IMG/VR virus record: IMGVR_UViG_3300034022_000723
Span: 1 to 64,000 of that record
From: a virus
Direction: 5' to 3' (one strand)
DNA: 64,000 nucleotides
Shown: one piece after another, positions 1 through 9,520 of the stretch
Position numbering within the stretch: position 1 is the stretch's first letter
Layout: each line of letters starts with the position of its first letter
Made by a program: the position numbers and the translations under genes
Notes under the pieces: model-generated
What the model was told of the DNA's origin: nothing
The model's input: only the letters and a program-made list of their open reading frames with translations
Databases searched by the model: none

Positions 1-534
1 AGTTCAGGTTCTAATGGTACAGATGGTTCATCAGGTTCTAATGGAACAGATGGTTCATCAGGTTCATCAGGTTCTAATGGTACAGACGGATCTTCAGGTT
101 CATCAGGTTCTAATGGAACAGATGGTTCATCAGGTTCATCAGGTTCATCAGGTTCATCAGGTTCTAATGGTACAGATGGTTCTTCAGGTTCATCAGGAAG
201 TAATGGCACCGACGGTTCTTCAGGAACAAGTGGTTCAAATGGTACTGACGGAAGTTCTGGTTCTAACGGAACAGATGGTAGTTCAGGATCAAATGGTACA
301 GATGGTAGTTCAGGAACTAGTGGTTCTAATGGTACGGACGGTAGCTCAGGTTCTAACGGAACAGATGGTAGTTCAGGAACTAGTGGTTCAAACGGAACAG
401 ATGGTAGTTCAGGAACTAGTGGTTCAAACGGAACAGATGGCACTTCAGGTAGTAATGGTACTGATGGTTCTTCAGGAACAAGTGGTTCAAATGGTACAGA
501 TGGTACGTCAGGTACATCAGTATCAGTAACAGGT
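1..534 (+). repeat. Collagen-like coding repeat block
   Basis: Degenerate 9-base-multiple repeats of tcaggttctaatggaaca type encode Ser-Gly-Ser-Asn-Gly-Thr-Asp triplets. A stretch around 361-435 repeats with a 36-base period. Because of this low-complexity structure several other frames are also open here; those frames are not genes. Confidence 0.85.
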
Positions 535-1341
535 ACAAACAACTACATTGGTAAATTTGATTCAACAGGAGCAACAATCACATTAGTAGATTCAAGTATA
601 GTTGATAATGGAACAAATGTAACAGTTAATTCAGATTTAGTTGTAACAGGAAAAACAAATATACAAGGTAATACAAGTGTTACAGGAGCGTTCACAGTTG
701 GTTCAGGTTCATTAACAAGTTTAGGTGGTGATTTATTTGTATCAGGAAACTTACAAGTATTAGGTTCATCAACAAATGTAAGTTTACAATCAAATACAGT
801 AGCAATCGGTGATAATATCATATTAGTAAACGCTTACTCACCATTCCAAAGATACGCAGGTATCAGTGGATATGATTCAGGTTCAGCGGATCAATCAGGT
901 TCATTATTATGGGATTCTCTTAATAACAAATGGTTAACTGTAAACGGTTCAAATAGTTCAAGTAAAATAGTTGGAACAACTGCAGCAACATTAGGAAGTG
1001 AAACAAGTTTAACAAGTGGAACATTCCCAATCGCATCGGCTGATAATACAATTACTGATAGTTTATTAACTTACTCAGGTACAACATTACAATTCAACAC
1101 AGATAAATTCACAGTTGAATCAGCATCAGGAAACACAGTAATAGCGGGTACATTGAAAGTAAGTGGAAATGGTGCAGATGCGGGTACAAACACCTCAACT
1201 GTAACATTCAAAAACTCAACTGATGTATTTGGTGAGATTTCAGCAACATCTTCAAGTGTGGCGGTTACATCAATGTTAGGTTATAAAACATCTGACGGAA
1301 CGTTAACCTTCACCGATACAATAGACGGAGGAACGTTCTAA
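1..1341 (+). CDS. Collagen-like tail fibre protein, 5' end outside window
   Basis: Frame 1 is open from base 1 to a TAA at 1339-1341, so the start lies upstream of the window. The first ~178 codons are Gly-rich triplets of the type SSGSNGTDG and SSGTSGSNG, a collagen-like shaft as found in phage fibres. After it comes a beta-rich region with short repeats such as VTGKTNIQGNTSVTG and a domain around AIGDNIILVN and DSLNNKWL. That domain has a clear counterpart in the 1278-aa fibre at 5214-9050 (VNDNVITVN, DSLNNQFV), so the two genes are paralogous in this part. It ends in DTIDGGTF without an S74 chaperone. A strong hairpin terminator follows. Role inferred: virion surface fibre or adhesin subunit. 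Confidence 0.8.
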   Translation, partial: SSGSNGTDGSSGSNGTDGSSGSSGSNGTDGSSGSSGSNGTDGSSGSSGSSGSSGSNGTDGSSGSSGSNGTDGSSGTSGSNGTDGSSGSNGTDGSSGSNGTDGSSGTSGSNGTDGSSGSNGTDGSSGTSGSNGTDGSSGTSGSNGTDGTSGSNGTDGSSGTSGSNGTDGTSGTSVSVTGTNNYIGKFDSTGATITLVDSSIVDNGTNVTVNSDLVVTGKTNIQGNTSVTGAFTVGSGSLTSLGGDLFVSGNLQVLGSSTNVSLQSNTVAIGDNIILVNAYSPFQRYAGISGYDSGSADQSGSLLWDSLNNKWLTVNGSNSSSKIVGTTAATLGSETSLTSGTFPIASADNTITDSLLTYSGTTLQFNTDKFTVESASGNTVIAGTLKVSGNGADAGTNTSTVTFKNSTDVFGEISATSSSVAVTSMLGYKTSDGTLTFTDTIDGGTF

Positions 1342-1360
1342 AAGTAGAATAAAAATTAAC

Positions 1361-1390
1361 AAGGAGGACTCAAAAAGTCCTCCTTTTTTT
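1361..1390 (+). terminator. Rho-independent terminator
   Basis: A perfect 10-bp stem (aaggaggact 1361-1370 with agtcctcctt 1376-1385), a 5-base loop caaaa and a T run 1384-1390 lie 20 bases after the fibre stop codon. It separates this gene from the unit starting at 1426. Confidence 0.93.
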
Positions 1391-1411
1391 ATCCATAAAG
1401 ACAATATAATA

Positions 1412-1419
1412 TATTTATA
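1412..1419 (+). promoter_or_regulatory. TATTTATA element, putative structural-gene promoter
   Basis: TATTTATA lies between the terminator and the ATG at 1426, only 6 bases before the start codon. The same octamer occurs upstream of 3146, 5214 and 53109, and as TATTTATT upstream of 63818. If it is a -10-like element, the transcript would be almost leaderless. Inferred only from recurrence and position. Confidence 0.5.
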
Positions 1420-1425
1420 GTTTAT

Positions 1426-3120
1426 ATGGGTATATTATTTAATAAAATTAAGATAGTTCCAAACTCAAATGTAACACCAACTCCTACACCAAGTGTAACT
1501 CCTACAGTTACACCAACAAATACTATTACACCAACTCCTAGTGTTACACCAACGAATACCACAACATCGACACCAACAGTTACACCAACACCTACGGTTA
1601 CACCAACGAGTTCCGTTACGCCAACCAATACAGTTACACCGACACCATCATCAACTCCAAATATAATAACAAATGGATTGGTTATTCAATTAGACGCATA
1701 TAATAATTCAAGTTATCCTGGTACAGGAACAACAGTTTACGATGTAACAAGTGGATATAATCATACATTAATTGGTGCGACTTACACAGTTCTTAATGGT
1801 ATAAAATGTTTTGATTGTACGACAGGGAATAATAGAGTTGATTACAACGCAACAGGACCTACGTTACCAACAACAGGGTACACATATATTACTTGGACAA
1901 GATTGATGACAAGTAATCCTTCATCGTTTAGAACATTACTTTACACAAAAGGATCTACTAAAATCACACCAATTACTATACCTAATGCATCAAACACATT
2001 AGGATATTGGGCAACAGGATTCGTAAGTTCAGGGTATGATGTTTCAGCTTCAAATGGTGTTTGGGTTCAATTTGCGGTAGTTGGAACTAACTCATCTCAA
2101 AAATTCTACATAAATGGTTCACAGGTGGGAAGCACAATCAATGAGGGTTCGGGTGGAAATACACATTGGGGATTGGGTAATAATGATGTTGTTGCTCAAC
2201 CTTGGGGACATGTTGCCAACATGTATTTTTACAACAGACAATTAAATCTTGCTGAAATAACGGAACAATACAATTATTTGGCACCAAGATTTGTGGAACC
2301 AACTCCAACACCTACCGTTACACCTACGCCGACGGTTACGAATACTCCTACACCTACCGTTACACCAACGAACACATCAACTGTTACTCCAACACCTACT
2401 GTAACAACATCGTCAGCAATACAACCTGTGTCAAATTCTTATTTTTATTATGATCCAGGTAATGTTTCAAGTTACGTAAGTGGAACTACATTATATGACT
2501 TATCGGGTAATAATAGAAATGCAACGATAAGTAATAGCCCAACATATACTTCAGGTGTTGGTGGTTATTTCACATTTGATGGTGTAAATGATTATATCAC
2601 AAGTCCAAACTCATATAACGCGGGTAATACTGCACATACACTTGAAATATGGATAAGACCAACTGCGGTTGATGATTGTTTATGGTCAGATACGGGAGAT
2701 CAAACTCCAAATTCGGGTTATCATTATGCGGGTGGTCAAATATTTCAAACCGGGCCAGTTCAATCAATAATTTCTAATATATATAATCAAACTAATGGTG
2801 TTCAAAGAGTGGTTAATGGTGCTGCAACATATCTTAATAATTGGATTCAAGTTGTTAAAACATATAGTGGTACCACATTAACAGGTTATATAAACGGCAC
2901 TGCTGGTACCCCATCTACAATAAATTGGTATCCACCTTGGGTTCAAATTGCAAATTCATGGTATATGCATTTTGGGGCAATAGATACTACAACATATAAT
3001 GCGTCAACTGCCGGTTATTTTGCTGGTCGTTATGGAATAATAAGATTTTATAATAGAGCATTAACATCAACTGAAGTTTTACAAAACTTTAATTCGGATA
3101 AAACAAAATACGGATTATAA
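1426..3120 (+). CDS. Pro-Thr-linked protein with two LamG/concanavalin-like domains
   Basis: 564 aa. Order: short N-terminus (residues 1-15), a VTPTPT-type Pro-Thr linker (~16-80), a first LamG-like jelly roll (~82-290, motifs LVIQLDAYN and MYFYNRQLN), a second Pro-Thr linker (~291-330) and a second LamG-like domain (~335-564, motifs FDGVNDYI, YFAGRYGIIRFYNRAL). Both domains keep the usual pattern of an initial ligand strand and a final FYNRxL strand followed by a helix. Such two-lectin proteins with flexible linkers are common as phage surface decorations. No signal peptide or catalytic motif is visible. The ATG at 1426 is chosen because the terminator and promoter-like element lie directly upstream. 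Likely role: glycan-binding virion surface protein (inference). Confidence 0.75.
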   Translation: MGILFNKIKIVPNSNVTPTPTPSVTPTVTPTNTITPTPSVTPTNTTTSTPTVTPTPTVTPTSSVTPTNTVTPTPSSTPNIITNGLVIQLDAYNNSSYPGTGTTVYDVTSGYNHTLIGATYTVLNGIKCFDCTTGNNRVDYNATGPTLPTTGYTYITWTRLMTSNPSSFRTLLYTKGSTKITPITIPNASNTLGYWATGFVSSGYDVSASNGVWVQFAVVGTNSSQKFYINGSQVGSTINEGSGGNTHWGLGNNDVVAQPWGHVANMYFYNRQLNLAEITEQYNYLAPRFVEPTPTPTVTPTPTVTNTPTPTVTPTNTSTVTPTPTVTTSSAIQPVSNSYFYYDPGNVSSYVSGTTLYDLSGNNRNATISNSPTYTSGVGGYFTFDGVNDYITSPNSYNAGNTAHTLEIWIRPTAVDDCLWSDTGDQTPNSGYHYAGGQIFQTGPVQSIISNIYNQTNGVQRVVNGAATYLNNWIQVVKTYSGTTLTGYINGTAGTPSTINWYPPWVQIANSWYMHFGAIDTTTYNASTAGYFAGRYGIIRFYNRALTSTEVLQNFNSDKTKYGL

Positions 3121-3130
3121 AAAATAAAAG

Positions 3131-3138
3131 TATTTATA
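3131..3138 (+). promoter_or_regulatory. TATTTATA element, putative structural-gene promoter
   Basis: TATTTATA preceded by G, 7 bases before the ATG at 3146, in the 25-base gap after the previous stop codon. Part of the recurrent set described for position 1412. Confidence 0.5.
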
Positions 3139-3145
3139 TAACATA

Positions 3146-5086
3146 ATGGCAACAACAAGACCCTTCGCATACAACACAGGATCCACCATAGATGGAACAA
3201 CACAAATTGGAAACATCGCAATAGGTGTTTCAGAACAAGATTATTCACAAAATCCAGGTGGGGTTAAATGGTGGATGGGACCTGATGAAGAGTTAGGTTA
3301 TGTTATTGCCAACCAAGTACCAACGGGAAATCATCCAACACCGACAGATGAGGATTCATATATTAATTTCTGGAGATCAACAGATTTAACAGAACAATCT
3401 TTATTAGAGTTATTAAACGTTTTACCAATAACAGATGGTTTAGAACCATTTACAAATGCAACTGATGCTAAAACTTGGTTAAATGATAATGGTCATTTCA
3501 CATCATATGGTGAAGGTGCACCACCTCCAACCCCAACACCAACTATTACACCAACTGCAACAGTCACACCAACTCCAACATCTAGTGAAATAATTCCTGA
3601 TACACCTACACCAACACCTACCAATACTACAACACCAACACCAACTAATACTCCAACAGAAACACCTACGAATACACCAACTCCAACTCCAACTGATTCG
3701 AGTTCAATAACTACATACACAATTTCAGGATGTACTAATCTAAATGTTTTAGTTGTCGATTTAGGACCAGGATTTATAGTTCTTGGAGATGTAAACTATT
3801 ACACATTCACAGGAGCAACACCAAGTGGGTGTTATTCAGTCATTGGTAAGATAAATGCTCCGATAGACGACGCGTTTACCACATCATTTGGAACTGGTGG
3901 ATGTAATGATTGTGAGAGTACTTATATAACTCCAACCCCAACTCCTACGAATACCGAAACTCCTACTCCTACTCCTACAGAAACTGAAGTATTAACACCA
4001 ACTCCTACGAATACCGAAACTCCTACTCCTACTCCAACAAATACACCAACAAATACGGTAACACCAAGTATCACACCAACTAACACACCTACCAATACAC
4101 CAACACCAACAATAACACCGACAGCAACATCAATGACGACTAATGTAATTGTTGCTGCGGGTGCTGTAAACGTATTAAGTTATTCATATGATGGTGGTGA
4201 TAATTGGACAAATTCATCTAATGGTGCCACATTTATAACCCAACCGGCACTTGCCGTTGCAACTGATGGAAATATATTTGTTGCAGGAGGAACTGCAGGT
4301 GGAGGTAATTCAAATGCTTTACTTTGGTCTTCTGATGGAAATACATGGTCGGGATCAACAAATGGTTCATCCATGTTTACAACAAATGTTAGAGGTATAG
4401 GATATGGAGGAGATAAATGGGTTGCGGTCGGTATTTCATCAGGCGCCGCCAAATTTGCATATTCAACAGATGGTATAACTTGGACAGCGGCATCAAATTC
4501 GAATGTAATTGGTAGTGTACCAAATACTGTGGCATATAATGGAAGTAGATGGGTTGCGGTAGGTTCATCACCTGCTGGTGGTACTGGAAATAGAACAACA
4601 ATAGCATATTCAGATGATGGTATATCTTGGACGGCATCCGCAAACAGTGGTACAATATTTACAGGATCATGTAATAATGTAGTTTGGGGTGGTGATAAAT
4701 GGGTTGCAGTTGGTACAGGTGCAAATAGAATCGCATATTCATCAGACGGCATAACATGGACAGGTTCAACAAGTGGAAATAGCAGAATCTCAGGTACTGG
4801 TTATGGTATATCATATAATGGTTCACAATGGGTTGCCGCAGGACAAGGTACAAACGCATTGGCATATTCATCTGATGGTATAACATGGTCGGGATCTACA
4901 AACGGAAACACAATATTCTCATTCTCGGCGTTAAGTGTAACTTGGGCCGGTACTAAATGGGTTGCGGGCGGTGTAGGAGGACCAAATCAATTGGCAACAT
5001 CAACCGACGGTTTAACTTGGTCAGCAACAACAAATGGTAATACCATAATGAACAATAGAGTTAACTCAATAGCCGCAAAATATTAA
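3146..5086 (+). CDS. Pro-Thr-linked protein with seven Asp-box (BNR) repeats
   Basis: 646 aa. An N-terminal domain of ~125 residues ([12 protein letters not shown] start) is followed by a Pro-Thr linker, a small Cys-containing domain (~190-265, ends [10 protein letters not shown]), a second Pro-Thr linker (~268-330), then ~310 residues with seven copies of an Asp-box motif such as YSSDGITW and WSSDGNTW, each preceded by a GGDKWVAVG-type strand. Seven copies suggest a seven-bladed beta-propeller of sialidase/BNR type. I see no assignable catalytic sialidase residues, so binding is more likely than hydrolysis. Residues 1-125 could be the virion attachment domain. A terminator follows the stop codon. 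Confidence 0.75.
   Translation: MATTRPFAYNTGSTIDGTTQIGNIAIGVSEQDYSQNPGGVKWWMGPDEELGYVIANQVPTGNHPTPTDEDSYINFWRSTDLTEQSLLELLNVLPITDGLEPFTNATDAKTWLNDNGHFTSYGEGAPPPTPTPTITPTATVTPTPTSSEIIPDTPTPTPTNTTTPTPTNTPTETPTNTPTPTPTDSSSITTYTISGCTNLNVLVVDLGPGFIVLGDVNYYTFTGATPSGCYSVIGKINAPIDDAFTTSFGTGGCNDCESTYITPTPTPTNTETPTPTPTETEVLTPTPTNTETPTPTPTNTPTNTVTPSITPTNTPTNTPTPTITPTATSMTTNVIVAAGAVNVLSYSYDGGDNWTNSSNGATFITQPALAVATDGNIFVAGGTAGGGNSNALLWSSDGNTWSGSTNGSSMFTTNVRGIGYGGDKWVAVGISSGAAKFAYSTDGITWTAASNSNVIGSVPNTVAYNGSRWVAVGSSPAGGTGNRTTIAYSDDGISWTASANSGTIFTGSCNNVVWGGDKWVAVGTGANRIAYSSDGITWTGSTSGNSRISGTGYGISYNGSQWVAAGQGTNALAYSSDGITWSGSTNGNTIFSFSALSVTWAGTKWVAGGVGGPNQLATSTDGLTWSATTNGNTIMNNRVNSIAAKY
3938..4035 (+). repeat. 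Direct repeat in Pro-Thr linker
   Basis: A 38-base segment at 3938-3975 is repeated exactly at 3998-4035, a period of 60 bases (20 codons). It encodes the Pro-Thr-rich linker, so slippage would change linker length by 20 residues without shifting frame. Confidence 0.85.
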
Positions 5087-5104
5087 CAATAAATAAAAAC
5101 ATTC

Positions 5105-5133
5105 AAGGAGACCGTAAAAAAGTCTCCTTTTTT
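5105..5133 (+). terminator. Rho-independent terminator
   Basis: Stem aaggagac (5105-5112) pairs with gtctcctt (5122-5129) around loop cgtaaaaaa and runs into six Ts ending at 5133. It lies 18 bases after the stop codon at 5086 and has the same aaggag...ctcctt arms as the terminator at 1361. Confidence 0.9.
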
Positions 5134-5145
5134 ATTTATTAAATG

Positions 5146-5153
5146 TATTTATA
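5146..5153 (+). promoter_or_regulatory. TATTTATA element, putative structural-gene promoter
   Basis: GTATTTATAA lies just after the terminator and 60 bases before the start of the large fibre gene, giving that gene a longer leader than the other TATTTATA genes. Confidence 0.5.
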
Positions 5154-5178
5154 ATAAGACCTACATAGGTCGTTAACC

Positions 5179-5192
5179 GTGATATATATCAC
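5179..5192 (+). promoter_or_regulatory. 14-bp perfect palindrome in fibre leader
   Basis: GTGATATATATCAC is a perfect inverted repeat in the leader of the 5214 gene, between the TATTTATA element and the start codon. It could be an operator or an mRNA hairpin; the sequence does not say which. Confidence 0.35.
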
Positions 5193-5213
5193 AAGGATTT
5201 AGAACACATATAT

Positions 5214-8200
5214 ATGAGTCAAATAGTAAAACTACGTAGAAGTTCCACTGGTGGGAATAGGCCTACCAATTCCCAATTACAATTAGGAGAATTAGCAATA
5301 AACACAACCGATGGTAAATTATATTTTGCCAAATCAGGATCATTATCAGCCTCAATAGAGGAAGTTTTAACTACAAATACTCAAAACACAGGTTCATTAA
5401 ATCTAAGTGGAAGTTTCAATTTACTTGGAACAGAAAATATTACGGGTTCATTAAATGTTACAGGTTCTTTAAAAGTTTTAGGTAACACATCATTAACATC
5501 ATTAGTCGTTTCGGGTTCTGACCCTGTTGCAAATGTTCAAGCATTCGTACCTGATAGTTCAGTTTACAATCCTGCAAGTTTCAACACTCCAGATAGAGTT
5601 GCTGCAGGTATTCGTTTTAATTGGAGCGGTGAGAATTGGACGATAGGTGCTGCAAGAGGTGCAACAACCGATGTTGATGGTTTAGTTTTCAGTAGAAATG
5701 GTAACAGACAAATGTTACTTGATGAGAATAATAATTTAGTTCTATCAGGTTCAATTAATTTAACAGGTTCATTTAATATAAACGGAACTGAATATACCTC
5801 AACTACAAGTGGTACATCAGGAAGTAACGGAACCAACGGTTCTTCAGGAACTAGTGGTAGTAATGGTACAAATGGTTCATCAGGATCTTCTGGAACATCA
5901 GGGTCAAATGGAACCAACGGTTCATCAGGAACTTCAGGCTCTAACGGAACGAATGGTTCTTCAGGTTCTAACGGAACTAACGGTTCATCAGGTTCTAATG
6001 GAACAGACGGGTCTTCAGGAACTAGTGGTAGTAATGGAACAAACGGTAGTTCTGGAACTAGTGGGTCTAACGGAACCAACGGTTCATCAGGAACATCAGG
6101 AGATAGTTTATTTGCTTTAACAGGTTCAGTTTGGGAAACCACAAATAACGCAAAAGTAAATGGTGATTTAACAATTACAGGAACACTTACAGCAAAAGAA
6201 ATTCACACAGCATTAGTTACATCTTCGGTATTGTATGAATCAGGTTCTACCGCATTTGGTAATACATTTGACGATAATCACAATTTTACTGGATCAGTAA
6301 AGATTACTGGATCATTATATGTTAATGGTGCAGTTGTGGGTACAGGTAAGTTAGACGAAACGGCATTTAACACATATACAGGTTCAAATACATCTACATT
6401 TGCAGGAACATCATCATTTGCAACATACGCCTTAACCGCCTCATATGTTGAAAATCCATTTATTGTTTCAGGTTCAACAATGAAGACAACAGTTACAGTT
6501 GCGGCAACCACATGGTCATTAAATCATGGTATGAATGAAAGATACCCATCAATTACAGTATTTGATAGTGATGGTTATGTTGTTATACCAACAGGAATTA
6601 GAGCGATAGATTCTAATAATATTGAAGTATATTTTTCAATTGCACAAACAGGTACAGTGATTGCCACATTAGGTGGTGTCGGTGCAACAGGTGCTAGTGG
6701 TATTGGTGGTTATACAGAAACATACACATCGGCAACAACATGGTCTGTTGCTCACAATTTAGACATTGATTATCCAGGTGTAACAGTTTGGGATAGTAAT
6801 AGAAAAGTTATAATCCCAAGTGAGATAACATCAATAGATTCAAACAATTTACAAATAACATTCCCAATTGCACAAGCGGGTGAAGTTCATATAGTTAGAG
6901 GTGGACATCAAGTAGAAGGTGCTCAAGATTTATCTGCTGTTGGGACAATAACACCATCAGCAAATGGTCTATATAATTTAGGTAGTTCATTAAAACAATT
7001 TAATAACGTTTATATTTCAGGTAGTCTATTAGTTAATGGAACACCACTCACAGGTGGATCAAGTACATCAGGTTTAGCAACTACAGGATCAAACACATTT
7101 AAAGGAGACCAAACATTTAGTGGATCATTAATACCTTTTGGTAGTGGGTCATATGATTTAGGTACGGTAACGAATCCGTTTAGACACTTATACTTATCAA
7201 GTGCATCTTTATACATTGACGGACAAAAAGTATTAGGTTCGACAAATCAAGAATTACAGATTACAACCGACAACGGTCAATCAATTAAAATTTTAGAACA
7301 AGGTACAGATACAATTACATTTCAAACAGCGGATGGAGATATCCAATTGAAATCATCTGGCGGAGGTAATATATTAATTGACCCAACGACAGGTTCGGTT
7401 GACATTAGAGGAAATGTTATAGTTCAAGACGGATTTAAAATATTAAGTTCAGGTGGTAATAGTGTTGTTTTTGCTGATGATATTATAGTATCAGGTTCAG
7501 CAAATTTCACAAACGGAATTACTGTTAATGGTACAACATTTAGTTCAATGACATCAGGAACATCAGGTTCTAATGGAACCAACGGTTCTTCGGGGACAAG
7601 TGGAAGTAACGGATCATCAGGGTCTAACGGCACAAACGGAACTAGTGGAACAAATGGTACATCAGGTAGTAATGGAACAAATGGTACATCAGGTAGTAAT
7701 GGAACAAATGGTACATCAGGTAGTAATGGAACAAACGGTAGTTCAGGTTCAAGTGGTTCTAACGGAACAAATGGTAGTTCAGGTTCTAACGGAACAAATG
7801 GTTCTTCAGGAACTTCAGTTACAGTTTCTGGTACTGACAATGTTTTGGGTAAGTTCTCGTCTAACAGTATGGTTAATTCAAACATAACCGATAATGCTTC
7901 ATTAGTTAATATTAATTCAAACACAACAATTACTGGTTCATTAACAATTACACAAAACTTAAATGTTTTAGGGTCATCATCAATAATTTATGTGACAGCG
8001 TCTCAACTAAGAGTAAATGACAATGTCATTACGGTTAACGCTTCATCTCCTGGTGTAAGATTTGCTGGTTTGTCAGTGTTAGATAGTGGTTCATCACCAT
8101 TAGTTTCAGGTTCATTCTTATTTGACTCATTAAACAATCAGTTTGTTTATGTTCACACAAATCAATCAACCGTAACGTCTTCGGTAGTTATGGTAGGTGC

Positions 8201-9050
8201 TCAAACTTACAATAGTTTAGGAAATGAGATTTTACCAACAACTAATAGAGTATTAAAATCATTAGGTCAAGAACATCTTGGTGATAGTAATATTTCAGAT
8301 GACGGTACAACTGTTAAAATTAGTACAAATACAGAAGTTACAGGTTCATTAAGTGTAACAAGTTTAAATATTAACGGAACATCATATACTGCGGCAACAT
8401 CAGGAACTTCAGGTTCTAACGGTACAAATGGTTCTTCAGGAACTAGTGGTAGTAACGGTACAAATGGTAGTTCAGGTTCTAATGGAACTAATGGTAGTTC
8501 AGGTTCATCAGGTTCTAATGGAACGAATGGTACTTCGGGTTCTAACGGAACGAACGGTAGTTCAGGAACAAGTGGTAGTAATGGAACCAACGGTTCATCA
8601 GGTTCTAGTGGTACAACAACAATCACAAATGCGGTAGATAATAGAGTAATGACAAGTGTCGGTGGTGTTACGTTAAATGCGGAAGCGAATTTAACATTTG
8701 ATGGTTCAACATTAACGGTAACAGGTGCAGTATCAACAACCGGTAACTTAACAGTAGGTGGAACATTAACAGAAAACTCATCAGTAAGATATAAGGATAA
8801 CATTGAAACTTTAAAATATGGTTTAGATAATGTTCTTAAAATGAGAGGTGTTTCATACATTAAAAAAGATACAGGTGTTAAAGAGATTGGTTTAATAGCG
8901 GAAGAGTTAAATGAAATTGCACCTGAATTGGTAAATAAAAATGAAGAAGGATTACCTGATTCCGTTTCTTACGGTAGAGTAGTTTCATATTTGATTGAAG
9001 CAATAAAAGATTTAAAGAAAGAAATTGAAGAACTTAAATCAAATAAATAA
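5214..9050 (+). CDS. Large collagen-like tail fibre with S74 intramolecular chaperone
   Basis: 1278 aa. The N-terminus (residues 1-45, with LRRSSTGGNRPTNSQ and GELAINTTDGKLYF) is the attachment module common at the start of phage fibre proteins. Three collagen-like GSNGTNGSSGTS shafts follow (~197-300, ~783-865, ~1063-1130), separated by beta-structured modules. Among them is a tandem pair of ~60-residue domains at ~430-560 (WSLNHGMNERYPSI and WSVAHNLDIDYPGV). The last ~85 residues form a peptidase S74 chaperone: SSVRYKDNIE, GLIAEELNEIAPELV, YGRVVSYLIEAIKDLKKEI. S74 domains trimerise fibres and then cleave themselves off with a Ser/Lys pair; here SSVRYK aligns with the usual SDxRxK, keeping Ser and Lys. 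Probable main adhesion fibre. Confidence 0.87.
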   Translation: MSQIVKLRRSSTGGNRPTNSQLQLGELAINTTDGKLYFAKSGSLSASIEEVLTTNTQNTGSLNLSGSFNLLGTENITGSLNVTGSLKVLGNTSLTSLVVSGSDPVANVQAFVPDSSVYNPASFNTPDRVAAGIRFNWSGENWTIGAARGATTDVDGLVFSRNGNRQMLLDENNNLVLSGSINLTGSFNINGTEYTSTTSGTSGSNGTNGSSGTSGSNGTNGSSGSSGTSGSNGTNGSSGTSGSNGTNGSSGSNGTNGSSGSNGTDGSSGTSGSNGTNGSSGTSGSNGTNGSSGTSGDSLFALTGSVWETTNNAKVNGDLTITGTLTAKEIHTALVTSSVLYESGSTAFGNTFDDNHNFTGSVKITGSLYVNGAVVGTGKLDETAFNTYTGSNTSTFAGTSSFATYALTASYVENPFIVSGSTMKTTVTVAATTWSLNHGMNERYPSITVFDSDGYVVIPTGIRAIDSNNIEVYFSIAQTGTVIATLGGVGATGASGIGGYTETYTSATTWSVAHNLDIDYPGVTVWDSNRKVIIPSEITSIDSNNLQITFPIAQAGEVHIVRGGHQVEGAQDLSAVGTITPSANGLYNLGSSLKQFNNVYISGSLLVNGTPLTGGSSTSGLATTGSNTFKGDQTFSGSLIPFGSGSYDLGTVTNPFRHLYLSSASLYIDGQKVLGSTNQELQITTDNGQSIKILEQGTDTITFQTADGDIQLKSSGGGNILIDPTTGSVDIRGNVIVQDGFKILSSGGNSVVFADDIIVSGSANFTNGITVNGTTFSSMTSGTSGSNGTNGSSGTSGSNGSSGSNGTNGTSGTNGTSGSNGTNGTSGSNGTNGTSGSNGTNGSSGSSGSNGTNGSSGSNGTNGSSGTSVTVSGTDNVLGKFSSNSMVNSNITDNASLVNINSNTTITGSLTITQNLNVLGSSSIIYVTASQLRVNDNVITVNASSPGVRFAGLSVLDSGSSPLVSGSFLFDSLNNQFVYVHTNQSTVTSSVVMVGAQTYNSLGNEILPTTNRVLKSLGQEHLGDSNISDDGTTVKISTNTEVTGSLSVTSLNINGTSYTAATSGTSGSNGTNGSSGTSGSNGTNGSSGSNGTNGSSGSSGSNGTNGTSGSNGTNGSSGTSGSNGTNGSSGSSGTTTITNAVDNRVMTSVGGVTLNAEANLTFDGSTLTVTGAVSTTGNLTVGGTLTENSSVRYKDNIETLKYGLDNVLKMRGVSYIKKDTGVKEIGLIAEELNEIAPELVNKNEEGLPDSVSYGRVVSYLIEAIKDLKKEIEELKSNK
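7653..7733 (+). repeat. Three perfect 27-bp tandem repeats
   Basis: Three identical 27-base units (7653-7679, 7680-7706, 7707-7733) encode three copies of NGTSGSNGT. Perfect identity at synonymous sites suggests recent expansion of the collagen-like shaft. Confidence 0.85.
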
Positions 9051-9520
9051 TGGCGACATTAATAGGTACAACTGCAACAACATACAATGCAACATCTACG
9101 TCAAATGCAAGTAGTACAATTTGTTCTAATCCAATGGCTTTACAACAATGGGGTGGAAATGTTTCTGTAATATCACCATATTATACCGCCACACCATATA
9201 CAGATGTTCTTTGTAATAATAGTAATTGGCAATGGGTAACAGGTTATATTAGTTTTTTATCATATCAAAGTTATAACGGTACTCAAAATGTTTGGTTTGC
9301 ATTATCACAATATGGTTTACAAATTACATCAGGACCAACTAACGACCAACTAATAACATTCTCATATTACCAAGACCCAAGTGATGGTAGTAAAAGTTGG
9401 TTAAGATTTACAAATCAATATAACGTATCGTGGGGAAATGCCACATGTTTAGTTAATATAACATTATTTGCTCCAAATGCTAACGCAATAACGTCACCAA
9501 TTTTAACAAGATACGTATAA
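9050..9520 (+). CDS. Small fibre-associated beta-rich protein, tandem copy 1
   Basis: 156 aa; the ATG overlaps the preceding stop codon as TAATG, indicating translational coupling with the fibre gene. Family not recognised. Visible pattern: MATLIGTTATTYNATST start, a WFALSQYGLQI strand, WLRFTNQY, WGNATCLVNI, and a C-terminal ILTRYV. The next two genes share this pattern, so this is a tandemly triplicated family. Size and place after the S74 fibre suggest a fibre-tip, decoration or receptor-binding subunit, by inference only. Confidence 0.65.
   Translation: MATLIGTTATTYNATSTSNASSTICSNPMALQQWGGNVSVISPYYTATPYTDVLCNNSNWQWVTGYISFLSYQSYNGTQNVWFALSQYGLQITSGPTNDQLITFSYYQDPSDGSKSWLRFTNQYNVSWGNATCLVNITLFAPNANAITSPILTRYV

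Noticed and set aside
361-440. Regular short repeats resembling a CRISPR array
   Set aside because: Repeats are in frame, contiguous and encode collagen-like triplets; no spacers, leader or cas genes.
1412-1419. T4 late promoter TATAAATA
   Set aside because: The element here is TATTTATA on the coding strand, the reverse complement of the T4 late motif, so it cannot be simply equated with it.
3493-3720. Minus-strand Val-Gly-rich frame
   Set aside because: Antisense of the Pro-Thr linker repeat; also 1422-1628. Low-complexity artefact.
5564-6142. Long minus-strand open frame opposite the fibre collagen region, rich in PLVPLEP
   Set aside because: Shadow of the codon-periodic repeat in the plus-strand fibre; same effect at 7424-7924 and 8267-8860. 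No promoter, start context or family pattern.
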